A stretch of DNA of 64,000 nucleotides, taken from Gonatopus flavifemur (lineage: Eukaryota; Arthropoda; Insecta; Hymenoptera; Dryinidae). The DNA is taken from NCBI GenBank assembly GCA_018340375.1, contig JAFFJZ010000004.1, positions 38,414,001-38,478,000 on the forward strand, written 5' to 3'. The position numbers were made by a program, and so were the translations under genes. The notes under the pieces are model-generated. The model made no database searches. It had not been told where the DNA came from and saw only the letters and a list, made by a program, of their open reading frames with translations. This document shows positions 57,167-64,000 of the stretch, one piece after another; position 1 is the first letter of the stretch, and each line of letters starts with the position of its first letter.

Positions 57167-57763
57167 CAGTGAGCCTGATTCGCTACAACATTTTTTTCTA
57201 CTCCTTGAAACTATAGTAGTACTGCACATGCGTAAATGTACAGCCAATGGCAGTTGTGTACAAATTTACTTGTTCCGCAATAGCTTTCCCCCTCAGTTTC
57301 ATCCTCGGTCCCTATATTTCTATTTCTGTCGCTTCAATGATGCCAAAATATCACTAGAACCAAAATCTACAACATCCACGTACCGATCTGGATTTAATTT
57401 GCAAATCCATAGTGTTTTGAAACTTCCAACGAATTTTCCTTGGAATCGTGTTTTCGAAATCATCCGACAGTAGAACTCAATGGGTTTCCATCTAATAATT
57501 GATTTGAAATTTGAATTGTAGCTTCATCATTTGATTATCTATTGAAGTCCATACGATTTCAGCGATTATTCAACAGCAAAGAAAGTTATACTTCTGCCCA
57601 TTTCACGGAAAAATTCTGAAATTTTGATTATGTGTACTTCATCAGCAACACTCATGTAGATAGTGAAAAGATTTTTTTTGATTCTAGATTGTGTTGGAGG
57701 GGACTTCTACTGCTGGCTGCGGAAAGCCTTTTTGAAATAGTGTTTTGTGTTCACCACTTTATA
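57167..57763. other. No recognised gene
   Basis: An 81-codon frame at 57228-57473 has no motif I recognise. Confidence 0.4.
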
Positions 57764-59416
57764 CCATCATTAAAATGTTACACCATGTAAACACCGTGAT
57801 TCTTTAGTGTATTTGTGAATTTTTTACACCGTATTTGACACCCACTGTACACCGAAAGGTATCTTACCCAATTTATCTATTCTAAGAAACAACTTTTTGT
57901 ATTTTCTAGTCGGAGAACAATACACCGAGTTTCCACCAAATTGAGACCCAGTTTTTATTGGAAGTACACCGAAACCTATTCCACTTTGTGTACATCGAAG
58001 GACTACACAACCGATTTGCAATCGGAATGTGGATACACCGAATCTCAACCGAATTCACACTCATGGTATACCGAACGCTACCCTATTGGGAAACCCCAGC
58101 ATAGTCCAACAAGAAACCAACTTGGTCCCAGCTGAACTAACTTGTTTCCAGTTGGACCAACTTGATACCAGCTGATGCCAGTGACAGAACATCAGAACAG
58201 TGATGTTTGGCTCAACAACCAATATGGGACCAACTCGGTTCCAACCAGTGTCAAGTTGGTTCAAGCTGGGGCCAGTTATAGACCATGAAGCTTTGTCCAA
58301 CAACAACTATGCGATCAACTTGGTTGCAACTGGTGCTAGTTACAGGTCATGTCGACTAACTCAACAACCAATATAGTTCCAGCTAGACTGGCCTGATTCC
58401 AATTGTACCAACTCAAACTTAACTGATTTCAAGTGCACCAATATCAGAGGAATTTTGAAAAAATCAACATGATGCGCATTTCTTTCATACGAGGATTGAT
58501 TGAAAGATGTTATCGAAAAAATATCAACAGATATAAGTGTATTATGAATGCGAACATGCCTGACAAACTAATGATCGAATCGTGAAATCTGTCTGATTGC
58601 AAAATTTAAAGAAACGATACCTTTCAAATCAATTATACATTAAAGGAAAATCTCGAAATGCCATTAGGAAAGAACTGTAATGCGATTGGATAAAAATGTC
58701 AACACCCTTGATAAATCGTACAGGAGTTCTGTCCTACTGCGATTTCCACGATTCATTCATCACTATCTGAGGTCATACCAAACACGGTCTGCTCCAAGTC
58801 GATACTAGGACTGGGTAGAACCATGCAGGGGAGTACCGACCTCTTGATTGACTCATATTAGGTAGTACTAGCCTAGGTAGGACCAACCTGACCCCATGTA
58901 GGTTAATCCTACCCAACATGATCCTACCCTCGCATGGTTCAACCATGTAACCAAATTCCTACTGGTCCTACCCAACATGGTCGAACCTAGTTGAAACCCA
59001 GCTAGGTTTTTTCAACAGGGTATCCCACCCAGTTCACACTAAAGGAATAATGTTTAGTATTTTGTGATTGATACCGATACACTGAGTGTCAGGTGTAAAA
59101 ATTGAAGTGGATTTGGTGTGAATTCAGAAGGATTTCGGTGTACCTATGTTTCAAATGAAATTATGTCCACAGATCTTCCGGTGTAAATGAGTTAGAATTT
59201 GGTGTACATTCTCCTCTTTTCGGGTTTCCTATTGTTGTACAATGAGTAAAATTTGACTGTGGAACGGATGCAATCGTTGGGTGTGAGAAATTCACAAGTA
59301 TACCGTGGTCCTGGAATAATAGTTGGCAAAAATACCGAAATACCACTGACTTGACATTCAATCCACACTCACACCCAATTTACACAAAATAAAACGGTGT
59401 AACGTTTTCGTCAGGG
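57764..59416. mobile_element. Element rich in GGTGTA/TACACC words, carrying a nested element
   Basis: The left zone (57764-58080) and right zone (59021-59416) repeat TACACCGA and TCGGTGTA-type words. AAAATGTTACACC at the left pairs with GGTGTAACGTTTT at the right; the outer ends are approximate. A 940-bp element interrupts it. Confidence 0.6.
58081..59020. mobile_element. 940-bp nested element, CCCTRTTG ends, CCAACTTGG arrays
   Basis: CCCTATTGGGAAACCCCAGC and the inverted right end (read inward CCCTGTTGAAAAAACCTAGC) lie between TA dinucleotides. The left two thirds are tandem units of about 90 bp with CCAACTTGGT and CAACAACCAATAT; the right third repeats TAGGTAGGACC/GGTCCTACC. It shares ends with 5056-5321. 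Confidence 0.75.
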
Positions 59417-60006
59417 TCGTGAACATTTTGTAAAAAAGTACACTGGTGAAAAAAGTTTCTTTGAAAACCTCTGGAAATTCAAGTGATTTCCAGCCAAATT
59501 TTTCCACCATGTGCCAATAGAAAAAAATTTTTCTGTGGCTCAAGGTTATTTATTCCACCAATATAATATTTGTATACCTTCTCTCCTCGAGTGCCTTTCA
59601 AAACACAACATGAATAAAGTCTTTTTTTTTAGGCATTCGATGGGAGCAGCTTTTTTGTAAAACGTGCTTCGAAAGTACCCCTTTTCTTCCTCGTTTTTGG
59701 AGACGAAAATTGTCAATTGCATACGAGTAGGCTGAAAACTAACTCGCGCATAAGGAGAACGATATACTTTCAACCCCAGGGAAACCGCTTGACGGGAAGG
59801 AAGCGAGTGAATAGTGGCTCCATCACGCGTGATCAGTCAGAAACTTCGATAAAAAAACCTTGTGATAGTTACTCAGGAACAAATTCATTTTGTCTCAAGA
59901 AACGAGGCAGAAAAGTGGTACTTTGAAGGCATTTGTTACAAAAAGTAGTATGTGCAACTCGGCACGAGAATCGTGACTGCGGCTCGTGTGATTGCTCCAC
60001 TCGCTA
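59417..60006. other. No recognised gene
   Basis: Near 59445-59515 a short CACTGGTGAAAAAAGTTTCT...CCAAATTTTTCCACC pair looks like a shrunken relative of the 54133 element. Confidence 0.4.
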
Positions 60007-61075
60007 CCCAGACAACACACAAGTCCCATATGAATTCGGAATATATTCGATTTTCTTAATTCTAATAGAATCACATTGAGTGAATTCGTGAAGAAGTCTC
60101 ATAGAATTCATTTGATTTTAAATGAGTTCTGCTGGAATTGTTTTGGAATTCATATAAAAATTCTCAGAGTATTCAAACAGAATTCAAAGGCAGTACTCAG
60201 AGAATATCCGTTACGTCCGCCTGAAAAGATCCATAGCGGTATTCAAATAGAATCAGAATTCAATTCAGAAAATGTTTGAAATGAATTCTTATCAATAGGT
60301 TATAGGAAATAGGAATTTTATAGGTTATGTCTTTAAAAGTTGAGATGTATTTATTCCACTCACCCAGACGTAATCACAATTCCATAGATATTTGTTGACA
60401 TCTATAACATCTGCATATACGCATGGAATGGTTACAGCAAAGGAATAGATTACAGGGTAGAAATAACTATGAATTGTCTTCTCTTTGATTGCTAATGGTA
60501 TTCACTACAAGCGCATGATTAATGATTTCCCTTGGATTTAGAGGTTAGTTTTTATACACATTTTGAAGAATGGCCTCGATGTAATCTTCGTTATGTTATT
60601 TGTGCCTTCTGAAATGTATACTATTTTAATAATAAAAGGAAGTCTGGTATTTGCATAAAGCTTGTTTGGTACATAACCTCAAAATCTTGATATATCCTCA
60701 ATTCGGTATGCGGTCTAGGGGTTTAACATACACAATTTCTCTTCGCGTAAAAAAAAATATGAGGACTGTTGAATATCTTGAAGATTCATCCAATACATAT
60801 CCAATTATATACTGTAGAAAAAGCTCATAAAACATTTCAATTCCACATCCGGGAACAATTCATGATGAATTCCGAATATATTTTGATTGGAACTCGAAAT
60901 GACTTCTTTTAGAATTGATTGAAGACCACTGCGAACAGTTTTAGGCAGACATAACTGGTATTGTCCTTGAACTTCCTATGAATCCGTTTTGAATGCTTCC
61001 GACGTTCGTGAAGAACTGTTTCGGAAATCTTGGTATTCCAAACAAATTCTTATGGCATAACTTGTGTTGTCTGGG
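60007..61075. mobile_element. 1.07-kb non-autonomous element, CCCAGACAACACA ends
   Basis: CCCAGACAACACACAAGT at the left and, inverted at the right, CCCAGACAACACAAGTT; TA on both sides. Subterminal zones repeat GAATTC and ATTCATAT words. No transposase. Confidence 0.85.
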
Positions 61076-61450
61076 TACGCTCATGCAACAAACTTCACCC
61101 TCGCCGCAATCACCAATTTCCGTCCTTCTTCGCACAATCTACTATAATCACACATCCTTAATGGGTATGTGCAATATGAAAATGATATCCTATTTTCTTC
61201 CATTTGATGCTCAGTATCGACTTCCTTTGGTTTCATATGGACGGTTTTGACATGAGCATGATAGAATATTTTATATGAAAATCAATTCAATATTTGCAAC
61301 ACATGTTTCCCTGGTAAAAAAAATCTCTCTGAATCTCTCTGAAATCTCTCTGAATTTCTCTGAATCTCTCTATATTTTGGGACAAATTTCAGAGAGGTTC
61401 AGAGTAATTCCAGAGTAATTCAGAGGAAGTTAGAGACTTTTCCGATAGTG
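61076..61450. other. No gene; CTCTGAATCTCT repeat near 61325-61440
   Basis: CTCTCTGAATCTCTCTGAA words, then their complement (TTCAGAGAGG...AATTCAGAGG), form a small imperfect palindrome starting near CCCTGGTAAAAA at 61311, another likely MITE. Confidence 0.5.
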
Positions 61451-61876
61451 CACAATGGGAAGATCCAGAAAAACTTGTCTCAAAATAACATTATGTCGAG
61501 ACTAATGAATCGATTTCAATGATCCTTCTTCCAAATTGGAGCTGATTGGATGCTAAACAAATCTATCGGAGCACATTTTGGAAGAGCCATCAATTTCAGG
61601 ATGGCGAAGGCAATATGGCAGACGAGGATTGAAAAATCTCACTGAATCGTCTTCGAAACCGTGACTCGGGGGTTTTCGGGGTCGCTGATCACGAACATGG
61701 TAAAGAATATCAATGCCGAAATGGCGGACGGAAATGAAAAAAACTCATTGGATCGTCCTCAAAACCGTTACTCGGGGGTTTTTAGGGTCGCTGATCACGA
61801 ACCCATGATCAAAAATATCAATCCCAGAATGGTGCATCCAATATGACGGACGAAAATGAAAAAATCTCACTGTATC

Positions 61877-62057
61877 CCCGAGTAAAAATGTTAATTTCGG
61901 TTCGCCAAACGGGACTGGTGCAGACGTGTTGCATTATTCTGCGGTACTGTTGCAGATTCAGTGCAGACACATCACATCCGCAACAGTATCGCAGAAGAAT
62001 GCAACACGCCCGCACCAGTCCTGTTTAGCGAACCCGAAATGAAAATTTTTACTCGGG
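61877..62057. mobile_element. 181-bp MITE in Transib copy 3
   Basis: CCCGAGTAAAAATGTTAATT and the inverted right end; TC outside both. The neighbouring repeat unit shows the uninterrupted target. The core is an inverted pair of GGACTGGTGC...GTGTTGCATT-like sequence. Confidence 0.85.
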
Positions 62058-62098
62058 TCATCTTCAAAACCGTTATCCGGGGGTTTTTGGGGTCACTG

Positions 62099-62474
62099 CC
62101 CAGACAAAAATTCTCGGGTGGGTGGAATTCCCAAATTCGCATGTGGACTCAGGTGCCTGGCTGGGATCCGCCAGGTCCTGGCCAGGTTCTGCCCAGGACG
62201 AGCCAGGTCCTGCCTGGAACCCCTCTGGTTCCCGCTCGGGGCGGGTCAGGTTCCTGCCTGGGACCAGTCAGGTGGTGAATCGAGCGGGAAACTGACCCGC
62301 TCGCCGGGTCCCGGGCAGGAACCTGACAGGTCCCGGGCAGGAACCTGACAGGTCCCGAGCAGGAACCAGAGGGTTTCCAAGCAGGACCTGGCTGATCTCG
62401 AGCAGGACCTGGCCAGGAACCTGAGTCCACATGCAAATTTGGGAATCCCACCCACCCGGGAGGTTTTGTCTGGG
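62099..62474. mobile_element. 376-bp MITE of CCTGGC words in Transib copy 3
   Basis: CCCAGACAAAAATTCTCGGG and its inverted partner; TG lies outside both, and the host repeat GGTCGCTGATCACG shows that TG was duplicated. The interior is G+C-rich, made of CCAGGTCCTGGC and CCTGACAGGTCC words. Confidence 0.85.
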
Positions 62475-62734
62475 TGATCACGGATCCATGGTCAAGAATT
62501 GACACAAAATTGAAAAACTCACCGAATCGTCTTGAGGGTCACCATTGACGGGTTTTTGGGGTCCCTGATCACGATTTCATGGTTGGAAATGTCGAAATTG
62601 AAGTGACACGCTTAGTATCACCGTTGGAAGTTTGAAATGAGATAATCCATAATCACTCCGAAACAATGGAAGGTAATGATAACGATAATGTCAGTACTTC
62701 CCTATTGATTGTAATCCCAACCGTACTCAATCAC

Positions 62735-64000
62735 TCATGGTTGACTCATTTGGGTCAATAAGTCTCGCACATCATTATCTAAATCAATTGGAGGATGTTT
62801 CCATTCAGAACGCATATGACTGATCAATGGATCGGAAGAAATCAGCAATTTATGAATGATATCTTCATTCGTAACCAGTATGTGCATCTTCCGGGTATTA
62901 AATTCTTTGGAATGCTTGAAATCTTTGTTTCGGGCTTCCTGAGCCTCTCCTGACAGTTCTCCGATGGGTATTACATGAGAATCAATAATTTTTGAACCAT
63001 GGATCAGAATTTTATGGAGTGATGGTGGCATACAGTACCATGGATAAAGTCGCATATATAGCTCCGCTGTTTGTGAAGAATATTCCTGAAATTTCTGAGC
63101 CTCGATTCCTCTGCCACAGGCAAGGGTTTTCAGAATGACAGCGAATCTGTGGATTAATTCCTCATTCACTCCTGTGATTTTTGATGTGAGCTGTGGATCT
63201 TGAAAAAATATCCTCGCGGTATTTCCGTCATTGCTGGTACCTGATCCTTGTCTTGGCATATCTATGTGCAACCCAATTTCATTTTTGAATGCTTTCTGAA
63301 TTTTATTCTTAGCTTCCTTTTTTTATCTGATCAACTTTATTCCTTGCCGCCCACTTGCAGAAATCTAATCGATATGCTATGTGTAGTACAGTTTCTATCA
63401 AACGTATCCAAGCATGCAACGTAGAAAGCCCATACTTGAAGTTGTCGGTGATTTCGGGTTTCTGTTTTACCTTCGACAGATCGTTCATCTCTGATGGCTT
63501 TGCTCCACATATAACACAGTTTGACGATGATTTATTAGTCAGAGCTTGACATACCTTTCCATCTATCATACTGAGGAAAAACTCATGCTTGACCTCAAAC
63601 TGGCCCTTTTCTGTTTGTATTACGTTCGGATCAAGATGTTGTATTTGCTGTTGGATTATATCCACCTCGTGCCTTATTTTATCTAAACTTCCACGTGCAT
63701 ATTCAAATGTTATCGGCCAACACTATTTGGTTGAGCACGGGCGAGGATTCTCCCAAATCAGTTGACATCTTTCAAGGATTTGAGCTTCCAGTCGCAAAGG
63801 GACCATTAAAATCATGAAAATAGATTCATCCCACCCTGTTTCATCAGAAAAAGTCTGCTTATATTGACTCTGATCGGAAGCCCCATCACACCCCCATTTG
63901 CCTTGGAATTTCAAGGTAATATCATGTCTATCAGTGGTACTGAGGAATTCGGTTAGACATCCCATCACTTCTGGAATCTCCGATACGCGTCGAATGGTGA
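62735..64000 (-). pseudogene. Transib transposase (copy 3), partial
   Basis: It enters at the right edge with RRVSEIPEVMGCL and continues GKWGCDGASDQSQYKQTF (first catalytic Asp, with the usual CDG). Then come IWENPRPCSTK, an in-frame stop near 63721, FLSMIDGKVCQAL (second Asp) and CVICGAKPSEMN (zinc-binding Cys pair), then LHAWIRLIETVLHIAYRLD. A one-base shift in an A run near 63315 precedes NDGNTARIFF, YPWYCMPPSLHKILIHG and IGELSGEAQEARNKDFK (third acidic position). It ends ISSDPLIS...LLTQMSQP. It parallels RAG1 core blocks in order. Two lesions make it inactive. Confidence 0.88.

Larger units (their letters stand above)
61451..64000 (-). mobile_element. Transib transposon (copy 3), runs off the window
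   Basis: It starts CACAATGGGAAGATCC at 61451, a CACWATG end, with CTCAAAA at bases 29-35, the same spacing as the other copies. Subterminal GGTCGCTGATCACG and AATGGCGGACG repeats follow, then a minus-strand transposase with lesions. TAGTG (61446-61450) would be the target duplication; the far end lies outside the window. Confidence 0.85.

Noticed and set aside
1..64000. Integrated virus (polydnavirus or Maverick/Polinton type)
   Set aside because: No viral structural genes, protein-primed polymerase or retroviral-type integrase was recognised; the content is explained by transposons and MITEs.
1..64000. tRNA or rRNA genes
   Set aside because: I looked for T-loop and B-box-like sequence and for rRNA blocks by eye and found none; a covariance-model scan would settle this.

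Overview
The window looks like repeat-dense nuclear DNA from an arthropod, most likely an insect. The reasons are A+T-rich intergenic DNA, intron-split coding pieces, several mariner/Tc1-type transposons, Transib (RAG1-type) transposons, a P-element-like insertion with a THAP finger, an R1-clade non-LTR retrotransposon, and dozens of short inverted-repeat elements nested in each other. No bacterial-style operon, rRNA, tRNA or CRISPR array was seen. The species cannot be named from the sequence.

Layout. 1-3.4 kb: tail of a 346-bp tandem repeat and a palindrome. 3.4-4.7 kb: intact irritans-type mariner placed in a possible hAT/ZMYM-like gene fragment. 5-7.8 kb: short inverted-repeat elements. 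8.7-11.3 kb: broken mariners, one split by a P-like element whose precise removal would rejoin the catalytic motif. 11.3-12.3 kb: 3' fragment of a Transib. 12.3-15.1 kb: inverted tandem array and a large non-autonomous element. 15.6-16.9 kb: full-length mauritiana-type mariner. 17-21 kb: A+T-rich DNA with small elements. 21.1-22.0 kb: foldback element. 22.0-26.9 kb: complete Transib with CACAGTG ends and a 5-bp target duplication. 28.5-32.5 kb: the best host-gene candidate, a minus-strand gene of at least five exons with a DUF4806-like C-terminus. 32.8-33.9 kb: broken reverse transcriptase. 34.1-41.7 kb: four DD41D-type elements lying end to end. 41.7-45.9 kb: repeat arrays, an unassigned ORF and a cysteine-rich exon. 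46.0-54.0 kb: long foldback element carrying an R1-clade retrotransposon in an ATT microsatellite. 54-61 kb: more nested short elements. 61.45-64 kb: a third Transib running off the right edge.

Most content is selfish DNA. Two groups deserve attention. The first is the Transib set: four readable ends share a two-block design, a CACARTG heptamer plus a CAAAA-containing block at fixed spacing, resembling V(D)J recombination signals. The second is the DD41D array: two members carry a histone-type 3' stem-loop just after the transposase stop. A large family of short elements with CCC/CAC ends and 2-bp duplications of varied sequence may be CMC-like.
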